Assembly (NCBI RefSeq): GCF_002807035.1
Contig: NZ_NIUC01000002.1
Location: 1,393,267-1,457,266 of the forward strand
Source of the DNA: Algoriphagus formosus
GTDB taxonomy: Bacteria > Bacteroidota > Bacteroidia > Cytophagales > Cyclobacteriaceae
Direction of reading: 5' to 3'
DNA length: 64,000 nucleotides
Positions within the stretch are counted from its first letter, which is position 1. Each line of letters starts with the position of its first letter. Below, piece by piece: positions 15,149-22,990 of this stretch. Position numbers and translations under genes: made by a program. A model generated the notes under the pieces. That model worked only from the letters and a program-made list of their open reading frames with translations, searched no databases and was not told the origin of the DNA.

Positions 15149-17248
15149 ATGAATCAATTTTCCAATTGGCTGAAAAGCATTTTCCTAGTTGGGCTCTTTT
15201 CGGTCAGCTTCCTTGCCAAAGCCCAGATAATCTCTCCACCGGAATGGTCGGTGAGCGTTTCTCCTGCGGAGGTGCAAGCTGGTGAGGAAGCGGTTGTACT
15301 ATTTGAGGCAAAAATTCCGATTGGTTGGTATATCTATGGGACTGGATTCGATCCGGATTTAGGTCCTTTGGTGACGACCTTGATTTTGGAAGATTCCGAG
15401 AGTTTTGACCGAATTGGCAGTTTGCAGGAAGTAGATGCCAAGGAGAAATATGATGAAATCTGGGAAGGAGATATTACCTATTTCATGGGTTCTGGACTTT
15501 TTGAGCAAAAAATCTTAGCCAAAAAGTCAGGAATTATCCAAGGTGTATTGGAATATCAGATGTGCTCTGACCTTACAGGGCAATGCATCAATTATGAAAA
15601 GGATGTCTCTATTTCACTGACAGTGACAGGAAGCCAAATCTCTGCTACCGAAAATGCATCGGAAACTACTTCCGTCCAAGAAGAGGATTCAGAAGCTACT
15701 GACTCTTCCCAGAATGCTTCGGACCTATTCAATTCGGTAGATTCAGGTGAATCTAGCGACACAGAAGATTCAGAAGTCCAGGTAAGTTTTGAACCGGAAG
15801 GAGCCGTAGAGGAAAGTCTTTGGGGCTTTATGATTTTGGCTTTTTTGGCTGGTCTTGCTGCGCTGGTGACGCCTTGCGTCTTTCCGATGATTCCCATGAC
15901 GGTGAGTTTTTTCACCGGAAGAGCTAAAACCAAAGCTGCCGGGATTCGAAATGGATTTATTTACGGCCTCTCAATCATAGGAATTTATACCATAGCCGGT
16001 ACTGCAGTGGCGGCCATTCAGGGGCCTGAGTTTGCCAATTGGCTGGCTACTCACTGGCTTCCCAACTTATTCTTCTTCGGGATTTTCATCTTTTTTGCCT
16101 TGGCATTTTTGGGATTGTTTGAGATCTCCTTGCCTTCTGGTTTGGTAAATAAAGTAGATGCAAAAGCTGAAAAAGGTGGCTTGATTGGTATTTTCTTTAT
16201 GGCCTTTACGCTGGTTTTGGTGTCCTTCTCCTGCACAGGGCCGATCGTTGGATCAATTTTGATTTCCTCGGCTGGAGGAGAGTTGATCAAACCTGTTCTG
16301 GGAATGTTCTCTTTCTCTTTAGCATTTGCGATACCATTTACTCTCTTTGCGGTCTTCCCAGGATGGATGAGTAGCCTTCCCAAGTCAGGAGGTTGGCTCA
16401 ATTCGGTGAAGGTTGTTCTAGGCTTTCTTGAATTGGCTTTGGCCTTCAAATTTCTATCCATCGCTGATCAGGTTTATCATTGGGGGATTTTGGATCGGGA
16501 TGTATTCTTGGTGATTCACATTGTGATTTTCTTTGCACTAGGATTGTATTTGCTAGGCAAAATCAGGCTTCCTCACGATTCTCCGTTGGAATATCTTGGT
16601 GTGCCTAGGCTTTTAATGGCCTTGTTCAGCTGGATGATTGCTTTGTATATGATCCCCGGACTATGGGGAGCTCCTTTGAAATACCTAAGCGGATACTTGC
16701 CGCCACTGACTTCACAGCAGTTCAAAGTTGGGGGTTCGAATACTATGTCCGATGATGCAGGTTATGCTTTGGATGAGTCTGTCAAATACGCGGATCTACT
16801 GGAGATTCCCCATGGGATCAAAGGATACTTTGATTATGATCAAGCACTCAGAGCTGCCAAAACTGCTAATAAACCCTTGTTGATTGATTTTACGGGGCAT
16901 GGCTGTGTGAATTGCCGGAAGATGGAGGAGAATGTATGGGTAGACCCGGAAGTCTTGAGACGATTAAAGGAGGATTTTGTGATGGTGGCACTTTACATCG
17001 ATGAGCGATTGGAGCTTCCTGAGAGTGAGTGGTACACCTCCGAATATGACGGGAAGGTCAAAAAAACGCTTGGCAAGCAGAACGCCGATTTTCAGATCAC
17101 CCGTTTTCAAAACAACGCTCAGCCTTATTATGTGATTTTGGATCATGATGAGGAACTTGTCGCAAAACCCCGAGCATACGATACGGATATTCAGGCCTTT
17201 GTAGAATTTTTGGATGGGGCTAAAAAAGAATTTGAGCGGAGGAAGTGA
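15149..17248 (+). CDS. dsbD: Thiol:disulfide interchange protein DsbD
   Basis: A 699-residue membrane protein with all three DsbD modules: a signal peptide and periplasmic N-terminal domain (about 25-165, with the CSDLTGQC pair), an eight-TM core (about 225-520, with VTPCVFPM and FSCTGPI cysteines) and a C-terminal thioredoxin domain with CVNC at residues 586-589. It passes electrons from cytosolic thioredoxin to periplasmic proteins, supporting disulfide isomerisation and cytochrome c maturation. An unusually Ser/Glu/Asp-rich linker (about 167-221) joins the first two modules. The ccm operon lies 4 kb downstream, a fitting neighbour. Confidence 0.94.
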   Translation: MNQFSNWLKSIFLVGLFSVSFLAKAQIISPPEWSVSVSPAEVQAGEEAVVLFEAKIPIGWYIYGTGFDPDLGPLVTTLILEDSESFDRIGSLQEVDAKEKYDEIWEGDITYFMGSGLFEQKILAKKSGIIQGVLEYQMCSDLTGQCINYEKDVSISLTVTGSQISATENASETTSVQEEDSEATDSSQNASDLFNSVDSGESSDTEDSEVQVSFEPEGAVEESLWGFMILAFLAGLAALVTPCVFPMIPMTVSFFTGRAKTKAAGIRNGFIYGLSIIGIYTIAGTAVAAIQGPEFANWLATHWLPNLFFFGIFIFFALAFLGLFEISLPSGLVNKVDAKAEKGGLIGIFFMAFTLVLVSFSCTGPIVGSILISSAGGELIKPVLGMFSFSLAFAIPFTLFAVFPGWMSSLPKSGGWLNSVKVVLGFLELALAFKFLSIADQVYHWGILDRDVFLVIHIVIFFALGLYLLGKIRLPHDSPLEYLGVPRLLMALFSWMIALYMIPGLWGAPLKYLSGYLPPLTSQQFKVGGSNTMSDDAGYALDESVKYADLLEIPHGIKGYFDYDQALRAAKTANKPLLIDFTGHGCVNCRKMEENVWVDPEVLRRLKEDFVMVALYIDERLELPESEWYTSEYDGKVKKTLGKQNADFQITRFQNNAQPYYVILDHDEELVAKPRAYDTDIQAFVEFLDGAKKEFERRK

Positions 17249-17287
17249 TTGACTTTGAACTGAGCTTGTGAAAATCTAGGAGTCTTG

Positions 17288-17312
17288 AAAAAAAATCCCG
17301 CACTAGGCGGGA
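17288..17312 (-). terminator. Terminator for the small gene 17324-17512
   Basis: TCCCGC (17296-17301) and GCGGGA (17307-17312) form a stem with a 5-base loop. On the minus strand it is followed by eight T, making a standard intrinsic terminator; on the plus strand it has no T run. It supports transcription of the small minus-strand gene. Confidence 0.8.
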
Positions 17313-17323
17313 ATGTTTGCTCT

Positions 17324-17512
17324 CTAAAGGGCCGGTAAGAAGTACCGATTGAGAATGGGCTCATGTGTTTTTCCAAACATCCGATAGCACCAATCTCGAA
17401 ACTCCATCAACTCAGCGGGTAAAATAAGTCTTAGGCCCTTGCGTAGTTCCTTCTCGAAAAGATATCTCGAGAAACTCACTTTCTGCAAAATGGTCTTTAC
17501 ATATTCTATCAT
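17324..17512 (-). CDS. Small conserved hypothetical protein (62 aa)
   Basis: A 62-residue protein, MIEYVKTILQKVSFSRYLFE..., predicted mostly helical, cytosolic, with a C-terminal aromatic-rich part (DWCYRMFGKTHEPILNRYF). The N-terminal phrase looks like a short protein family common in Bacteroidota that I know only as hypothetical. A terminator at 17288-17312 reading in this direction supports it as a real gene rather than a chance frame. It is divergent from batD across a short region containing a hairpin. Confidence 0.7.
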   Translation of the reverse strand: MIEYVKTILQKVSFSRYLFEKELRKGLRLILPAELMEFRDWCYRMFGKTHEPILNRYFLPAL

Positions 17513-17554
17513 AGCTAAAAGAGTTTAAGGTTAATTAAGAGATTTATTTACCAT

Positions 17555-17573
17555 ACGGAGGCTTTTCCTCCGT
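17555..17573. promoter_or_regulatory. Perfect inverted repeat between divergent genes
   Basis: ACGGAGG and CCTCCGT pair over 7 bp with a 5-base loop, midway between the divergent genes 17324-17512 and batD. It could be an operator or a transcript hairpin; there is no T run to make it a terminator. A weak -7-like TAATTTCG (17613-17620) lies just before the batD ATG. Confidence 0.4.
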
Positions 17574-17625
17574 TGTTGCGTAAAATAAGCTACCCTGATT
17601 GGGATTAATCCTTAATTTCGCAACC

Positions 17626-19083
17626 ATGACTAAAACGCTACTAACTTCTGTTTTGGTATTCGTCCTTTCCTTTTTTGCTGGGAAAGTTGTAGCTCAAGAG
17701 GTTACTGTTGAGCTAGGGTCTGATCAAATTGGGCTGAATGAAACATTCACCATTAAAATAAGTGTAGCCAACGAAAAAATCAAATCCTACGATCAATTTC
17801 CTGACATACCGGGATTCCAAAAACAAGGGGTCTCGCAGTCATCCTCTATGAATGTGATCAATGGACAAGTAACTAGCTCCAACAGTATCATTCAGTATTA
17901 CAAGCCTACCAAAAAAGGTGAGTTTCAATTACCCTCCTTTTCGATCAATATCAATGGGCAAAACTTTGATTTCCAAGGAAAAAAAATCACAGTAACTGAT
18001 GCCGTTTCCAATCAAAACAGCGGACGGAGTGGAGGCTTGTTTGATCCTTTTTCTGATTTTTTTGGAAGAGCCGAGGAGGAACCGGAATACATTGAGCTGG
18101 ATGACGAAGCTTTCTTCTCTGTAACAGTAGATAAGGAAGAAATCTACGCCAGAGAAGGTTTTACCGTAGCTTTGGCTTTCTACATGTCAGAGACCAATCA
18201 AGCTCCTTTCAACTTCTACAAGCCAGGAGAGCAGTTGGATAAGGTCTTGAAACAGATCAAGCCTTCTAATGCTTGGGAAGAAAATTATAACATTACCAAC
18301 ATTGAACCAGAGCAAGTCACGATCAATGGCAAGCGATGGGTACGATACAAGGTCTACGAGGCTACATTCTTTCCTTTTTCAGAAGGCACAATAGAGATCC
18401 CAAGTATCCCTTGGGAAATGATCAAATACCGGGTTGCCCGCAATCCATCTTTCTTTGGGGCAAGCAGACAGGAAGATTTCAAGACCTTTTACTCGTCTCC
18501 AAAGACAGTCACGGTGAAGCCCTTGCCTCCGCATCCGCTACGTAATGAAGTGGCCGTAGGACAATTTCAACTGCGTGAAAATATCACAGACTTGGAGGTC
18601 GAAACTGGACAAGGCTTTAATTATAATTTTGGGGTGACCGGTGTAGGAAATATCAACTCACTGCCTGCTCCGAAACTCATTTCTGGTGCAAATCTCAATA
18701 CCTACGACCCGAATGTCCGTCAGCAAATCAACCGCGGTTACGGAAGAGTTTCGGGGATCAAGGAATTTTCTTATTACCTGACTATCAATGAGCCCGGAGA
18801 TGTCAACCTAGCCAATCACTTCGAATGGATTTATTTTGATCCTGAGCAGGCTGCCTATGATACACTCAAGCCATCCGCGCAAATTCGAGTCGTGGGAGAG
18901 AGTAAAACCAATCAGGCGATTTCAAATCAGCGACTGGGAGGCGTCTATGACCGGATAGGCACGGAGGATAATGAGTTTTCAAACGAGCGATATAAATACT
19001 ATTTTGGCACCGCCATTAATGTACTCCTGCTAGCAGTGCTGATACTTTTGGCAATCATTATACTTCGTAAAAACAATGGGTAA
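17626..19083 (+). CDS. batD: BatD-family protein
   Basis: A 485-residue exported protein with signal peptide ([24 protein letters not shown]), several Ig-like beta domains ([18 protein letters not shown], then [19 protein letters not shown]), and one C-terminal membrane span (about 460-478) with a short basic tail. This is the BatD layout (oxygen tolerance family). BatD is usually encoded with BatA/B/C/E and MoxR; here those partners are absent and aroC follows with an 8-bp overlap. The start at 17626 is chosen over 17599 because it begins the signal peptide. Molecular role is not established for the family. Confidence 0.85.
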   Translation: MTKTLLTSVLVFVLSFFAGKVVAQEVTVELGSDQIGLNETFTIKISVANEKIKSYDQFPDIPGFQKQGVSQSSSMNVINGQVTSSNSIIQYYKPTKKGEFQLPSFSININGQNFDFQGKKITVTDAVSNQNSGRSGGLFDPFSDFFGRAEEEPEYIELDDEAFFSVTVDKEEIYAREGFTVALAFYMSETNQAPFNFYKPGEQLDKVLKQIKPSNAWEENYNITNIEPEQVTINGKRWVRYKVYEATFFPFSEGTIEIPSIPWEMIKYRVARNPSFFGASRQEDFKTFYSSPKTVTVKPLPPHPLRNEVAVGQFQLRENITDLEVETGQGFNYNFGVTGVGNINSLPAPKLISGANLNTYDPNVRQQINRGYGRVSGIKEFSYYLTINEPGDVNLANHFEWIYFDPEQAAYDTLKPSAQIRVVGESKTNQAISNQRLGGVYDRIGTEDNEFSNERYKYYFGTAINVLLLAVLILLAIIILRKNNG

Positions 19084-20161
19084 TTCATTTGGAAAGCTTT
19101 TTAAGATCACCACTTTCGGGGAGTCTCATGGCAAAGCTTTGGGCGTGACTATAGAAGGTTGCCCGGCGGGACTTGCTATCGATGAGGACTTTATCCAGCA
19201 GGAGATGCAACGTCGAAAGCCAGGGCAATCCAAAATCACTACTCAGCGACGAGAAGAGGATGAGATCGAGATTCTCTCTGGGGTTTTTGAGGGAAAAAGT
19301 ACCGGCACCCCGATCGGAATAGTGATCCGAAATGCCGATCAGAAGAGTAAAGACTACTCGCATATTTCGGATAAATTTCGCCCTTCTCATGCAGATTACA
19401 CCTATTTTGAGAAATATGGAATTCGCGATTATCGCGGTGGAGGCCGGAGCTCAGCAAGGGAAACAGCTGCACGGGTAGCTGCAGGAGCTATCGCCAAAAT
19501 GCTTTTGAAGGCTAAAGGGATTTCCGTTCAGGCTTATGTTTCCCAAGTAGGGGACTTGACTTTAGAAAAAAACTATCAGGAGCTAGACCTTAATCAGACA
19601 GAGAACAATATCGTGCGTTGTCCAGATCCTAAAATTGCTGAGGAAATGATCACGCTGATTGATTCTGTCCGAAAGGATCGAGATACCATTGGGGGAGTGA
19701 TTTCTTGTGTAATTCAAAATGCCCCTCCTGGCCTTGGTGAACCGGTTTTTGATCGTTTACATGCAGAGTTGGGCAAGGCAATGCTCAGTATCAATGCAGT
19801 CAAGGGATTTGAATATGGGAGTGGCTTTGAAGGAGTAAAAATGCGTGGTTCCCAACACAATGACAGTTTTGTCAAAGAAGGAGATCGTGTGCGTACCACT
19901 ACCAATCATTCCGGAGGTATTCAGGGTGGAATCAGTAATGGAGAAGACATCTATTTCCGCGTGGCCTTCAAGCCGGTGGCAACTATCATGCAGGATCAGG
20001 AATCTGTTAATGAGTCAGGAGAAAATGTGACTGTTTCGGGTAAGGGGAGACACGATCCATGTGTTGTGCCAAGAGCTGTTCCCATTGTAGAAGCTATGGC
20101 TGCATTGGTCATAGCGGATTACTTATTATTAGCAAAAAGCGATAAAATTCAAGATATATAA
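19076..20161 (+). CDS. aroC: Chorismate synthase
   Basis: A 361-residue enzyme that turns EPSP into chorismate, the last step of the shikimate pathway, using reduced FMN. Family signatures are clear: [18 protein letters not shown] at the N-terminus, GRSSARET (residues 123-130), and [14 protein letters not shown] with RHDPC near the C-terminus. Length is normal. It starts inside the end of batD (8-bp overlap), so the two are translationally coupled although functionally unrelated. Confidence 0.97.
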   Translation: MGNSFGKLFKITTFGESHGKALGVTIEGCPAGLAIDEDFIQQEMQRRKPGQSKITTQRREEDEIEILSGVFEGKSTGTPIGIVIRNADQKSKDYSHISDKFRPSHADYTYFEKYGIRDYRGGGRSSARETAARVAAGAIAKMLLKAKGISVQAYVSQVGDLTLEKNYQELDLNQTENNIVRCPDPKIAEEMITLIDSVRKDRDTIGGVISCVIQNAPPGLGEPVFDRLHAELGKAMLSINAVKGFEYGSGFEGVKMRGSQHNDSFVKEGDRVRTTTNHSGGIQGGISNGEDIYFRVAFKPVATIMQDQESVNESGENVTVSGKGRHDPCVVPRAVPIVEAMAALVIADYLLLAKSDKIQDI

Positions 20162-20172
20162 ACCCAAGCTGG

Positions 20173-21501
20173 ATGAAGAAGAAAATACCCTTGCACACCA
20201 AAATCATCATAGGATTGGTCCTAGGATTGGTTTTTGGATTGGTGGTGATCAAAACCGATATCCCAAATTCTTTTACCCTCGATTACATTAAGCCGGTTGG
20301 GACTATCTTCATCAATGCTCTAAAAATGATCGCCGTACCGCTGGTATTGGCATCTTTGATCGTAGGAGTTTCCAATTTGGGTGATATTTCCAAATTAAGC
20401 CGAATAGGAGGTAAAACAATTGCCACCTATTTGATTACCACGGTGGTTGCAATCTCAACCGGATTGATCTTGGTCAATGTTTTTAAACCTGGTAAAAGTT
20501 TGCCGATCGAGACTCGTGAGAACCTCATGAACATGTATGAAGGTGATGCTGGAGCTCGGGTCGGTCAGGCTGCGCAGCTTCAGGAGCAGAGTCCTCTGCA
20601 ACCGCTGGTAGACATTGTACCCCAAAATTTCTTTCAGGCAACCACGGATAATGGAGCGATGCTTCAGGTTGTTTTCTTCGCTATCATTGTGGGAATTGCG
20701 CTTCTTCAGATCCCAAAAGAAAAGGGGGATCCAGTCATTGCTTTCTTCGATGGCTTCAATGATGTGATCATTCAGATTGTCAATTATATCATGATGATTG
20801 CTCCTTACGGGGTTTTTGCCTTGATGGCATCACTGATCGTAGAGATAGCAGGAGACAATCCCGATTCGGCCGTGGAGTTGCTTTTGGCCTTGTTGAAATA
20901 CAGCCTAGTCGTGACAGGTGGCTTACTATTGATGGTTATGGTTGTTTATCCGATGATCTTGATCTCTTTTACGAAGGTGAAGTATTTGGATTTTTTCAAA
21001 GCGATTCGACCTGCACAGCTTTTGGCATTTTCCACGAGTTCCAGCTCGGCGACACTACCAGTCACCATGAAGCAGGTCGAGGAAGAGATTGGTGTATCGG
21101 AAGAGGTTTCCAGCTTTGTGTTGCCCCTTGGAGCCACGGTGAATATGGACGGAACCAGTCTTTACCAAGGAGTGGCGGCAGTTTTTATTGCTCAGGCCTT
21201 GGGAATGGATCTAACTCTTACTCAGCAGTTGATGATCGTTCTGACAGCTACCTTAGCCTCGATAGGCTCGGCCGGTGTACCTGGTGCGGGTTTGATCATG
21301 TTAATTATCGTGTTGGAATCTATTGGAGTACCTGCTGCAGGTATTGCCTTGATTATTGCCCCGGACCGAATATTGGATATGTTTAGGACGGTGGTCAATG
21401 TCACAGGGGATGCTACCGTTTGTACCATCGTGGCCAGTACAGAGGGAGAATTACCGGATGGATTGATCCGAAAAGGTAATCCGCTCACACCAAACGAATA
21501 A
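20173..21501 (+). CDS. Dicarboxylate/amino acid:cation symporter (DAACS, GltP/DctA type)
   Basis: A 442-residue polytopic transporter. The substrate-binding hairpin motif STSSSSAT is at residues 287-294 and NMDGT at 324-328, followed by GVPGAGLIML, all hallmarks of sodium- or proton-coupled glutamate/aspartate/dicarboxylate carriers. The N-terminal TM1 region (HTKIIIGLVLGLVFG) is also typical. Glutamate, aspartate or C4-dicarboxylate are likely substrates but cannot be told apart here. It follows aroC by 11 bp and ends with a hairpin at 21522-21551. Confidence 0.93.
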   Translation: MKKKIPLHTKIIIGLVLGLVFGLVVIKTDIPNSFTLDYIKPVGTIFINALKMIAVPLVLASLIVGVSNLGDISKLSRIGGKTIATYLITTVVAISTGLILVNVFKPGKSLPIETRENLMNMYEGDAGARVGQAAQLQEQSPLQPLVDIVPQNFFQATTDNGAMLQVVFFAIIVGIALLQIPKEKGDPVIAFFDGFNDVIIQIVNYIMMIAPYGVFALMASLIVEIAGDNPDSAVELLLALLKYSLVVTGGLLLMVMVVYPMILISFTKVKYLDFFKAIRPAQLLAFSTSSSSATLPVTMKQVEEEIGVSEEVSSFVLPLGATVNMDGTSLYQGVAAVFIAQALGMDLTLTQQLMIVLTATLASIGSAGVPGAGLIMLIIVLESIGVPAAGIALIIAPDRILDMFRTVVNVTGDATVCTIVASTEGELPDGLIRKGNPLTPNE

Positions 21502-21521
21502 GATATAGAAAGTTTCAATCG

Positions 21522-21551
21522 AAAGGTCATGCTAAAACTAGTCTGACCTTT
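21522..21551 (+). terminator. Probable terminator after the DAACS gene
   Basis: AAAGGTCA (21522-21529) pairs with TGACCTTT (21544-21551) across a 14-base loop, followed by TTGTCTTTTG. The U tract is broken, so termination may be partial. Confidence 0.55.
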
Positions 21552-21602
21552 TGTCTTTTGTGACAAAAGACAACGAATTCAGAAACTTATGCCTTATTTT
21601 TG
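21551..21602 (+). promoter_or_regulatory. Palindrome and promoter upstream of the ccm operon
   Basis: A 23-bp dyad lies at 21551-21573: TTGTCTTTTG and CAAAAGACAA arms around a 3-base centre. At 21595-21602, TATTTTTG is a perfect -7 box; the ccmC ATG is 25 bp on. The palindrome sits just upstream of or over the -33 region, where an activator or repressor could bind. It may alternatively form a second hairpin after the DAACS gene. Confidence 0.5.
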
Positions 21603-21626
21603 CGCTTGAAAAAGCCAAATTACCCT

Positions 21627-22301
21627 ATGCGCCAATCCTGGTGGAAAATTCTGGCCGTTGCGCTCTTACTGTACACGATCACTGCAGGCCTACTGATGGA
21701 TGTACCCCGATTACCCATTTTGAATGAGACGATTCGGGCATTGCATTTCCATGTGACCATGTGGTTTGGGATGATCCTGATGTTGATGGTTTCGGTTTAC
21801 TACAGTGTGCGATATCTCAGAAGCAATGATCTTCGCTTCGATGATCTAGCCATTGAGTTTACCAATGCGGCGATTCTATTTGGAGTTCTGGGAATCACCA
21901 CTGGAATGCTCTGGGCCAAATTTACTTGGGGAGACTACTGGAGTGGCGACCCAAAGCAAAATGCTTCTGCTATCGGATTGCTGATGTATTTTGCCTATTT
22001 AATTCTTCGCAATTCCCTGACCGATATGCAGCAAAGGGCTAGAATAGGTGCTATTTACAACATCTTTGCTTTTGCAGCATTTATCCCGCTGATATTTGTT
22101 CTACCCCGCCTGACGGATAGTCTGCATCCCGGAAATGGTGGAAATCCCGGCTTCAATGCCTACGATCTTGATTCCAAATTGAGAATGGTGTTTTATCCCG
22201 CAATAATCGGATGGACACTTTTTGGAGCTTGGATCGCAACTGTCCGCGTCAGAATGCGTAGGGTGCAAAGGGTACTTGAAGATCAACTGATCAATTCTTG
22301 A
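21627..22301 (+). CDS. ccmC: Cytochrome c maturation heme-handling protein CcmC (CcsA-like)
   Basis: A 224-residue membrane protein with about six spans and the heme-binding tryptophan-rich motif WGDYWSGDPKQNASAIG, plus HFHVTMWFGM, whose histidine would be a heme ligand. It loads heme onto CcmE in the Ccm system. The ATG at 21627 is used because the alternative TTG nine codons upstream overlaps the -7 promoter box. It starts an operon of ccmC, a CcmD-like gene, ccmE and ccmF with tiny gaps. Confidence 0.88.
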   Translation: MRQSWWKILAVALLLYTITAGLLMDVPRLPILNETIRALHFHVTMWFGMILMLMVSVYYSVRYLRSNDLRFDDLAIEFTNAAILFGVLGITTGMLWAKFTWGDYWSGDPKQNASAIGLLMYFAYLILRNSLTDMQQRARIGAIYNIFAFAAFIPLIFVLPRLTDSLHPGNGGNPGFNAYDLDSKLRMVFYPAIIGWTLFGAWIATVRVRMRRVQRVLEDQLINS

Positions 22302-22303
22302 AA

Positions 22304-22549
22304 ATGAAAAAATACCTCGTTTTATTCCTCCTTTTTGTCAGTTTGCACGTAGTAGCACAAGAGAAGATTCCTGTGACCGAATCTGACTATTCCAACAACA
22401 GCGTAGATATGGCTGATAAGATGCGTGAAGATGGAAAAATCTACGTCTTAGTGGGAATAATTGGAATCATCTTCGCCGGAATTGCGGTTTACCTTGTAAG
22501 CACTGAGCGGAAGATTACAAAAATCGAAAAATCTATTACTCAAAAATAA
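22304..22549 (+). CDS. CcmD-like small membrane protein
   Basis: An 81-residue protein with a signal-like N-terminus (MKKYLVLFLLFVSLHVVAQ) and one C-terminal membrane span (IYVLVGIIGIIFAGIAVYLV) followed by a basic tail. Its place between ccmC and ccmE and its topology match Bacteroidota proteins called CcmD-family, which help release holo-CcmE. Sequence similarity to proteobacterial CcmD is low, so the name rests on context. Start ATG at 22304; an in-frame TTG lies two codons earlier. Confidence 0.75.
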   Translation: MKKYLVLFLLFVSLHVVAQEKIPVTESDYSNNSVDMADKMREDGKIYVLVGIIGIIFAGIAVYLVSTERKITKIEKSITQK

Positions 22550-22550
22550 G

Positions 22551-22967
22551 ATGAAGAAAGGACACTTGGTAGGTATAGGCATCATCGCTGTCGCAATTGT
22601 GATCATCATGACCTCTATTGGCGATGCGAGTAGCTATGAGACCTTCAATACAGCTCTAGAAATGAAAAAAGATGGCGATGAAAAAGCCATTCATGTGGTA
22701 GGGCAACTTAAAAAAGATGCACAAGGAGAAGTTCAGGGCCTTCAAGTCCGAGAGGATAAAACCTCATTCACCTTTGTATTGGTAGACAATGATGGTACGG
22801 AGCAAGAGGTCTTTTATAATGAACCTGTCCCGGCCGACTTTACCAGATCCGAATCCGTAGTGGTAATCGGATCCTACAAAAATGAAGAGATATTTATTGC
22901 AGATAAAATCCTGATGAAGTGCCCTTCTAAATATCAGGAGACTGACGTGCAGGCGGCAGGAATGTGA
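22551..22967 (+). CDS. ccmE: Heme chaperone CcmE, CxxxY variant
   Basis: A 138-residue protein with an N-terminal membrane anchor (about 5-22) and an OB-fold periplasmic domain. In proteobacterial CcmE heme binds covalently to the histidine of an HxxxY motif. Here the aligned position is cysteine: C124-PSK-Y128. Cysteine-type CcmE is known from archaea and some Desulfovibrio, where Ccm works without CcmH/CcmG. No ccmG or ccmH lies in this operon. The protein sits between the CcmD-like gene (1-bp gap) and ccmF. Confidence 0.88.
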   Translation: MKKGHLVGIGIIAVAIVIIMTSIGDASSYETFNTALEMKKDGDEKAIHVVGQLKKDAQGEVQGLQVREDKTSFTFVLVDNDGTEQEVFYNEPVPADFTRSESVVVIGSYKNEEIFIADKILMKCPSKYQETDVQAAGM

Positions 22968-22990
22968 AGTAGTAGCAACTCAACGAATCA

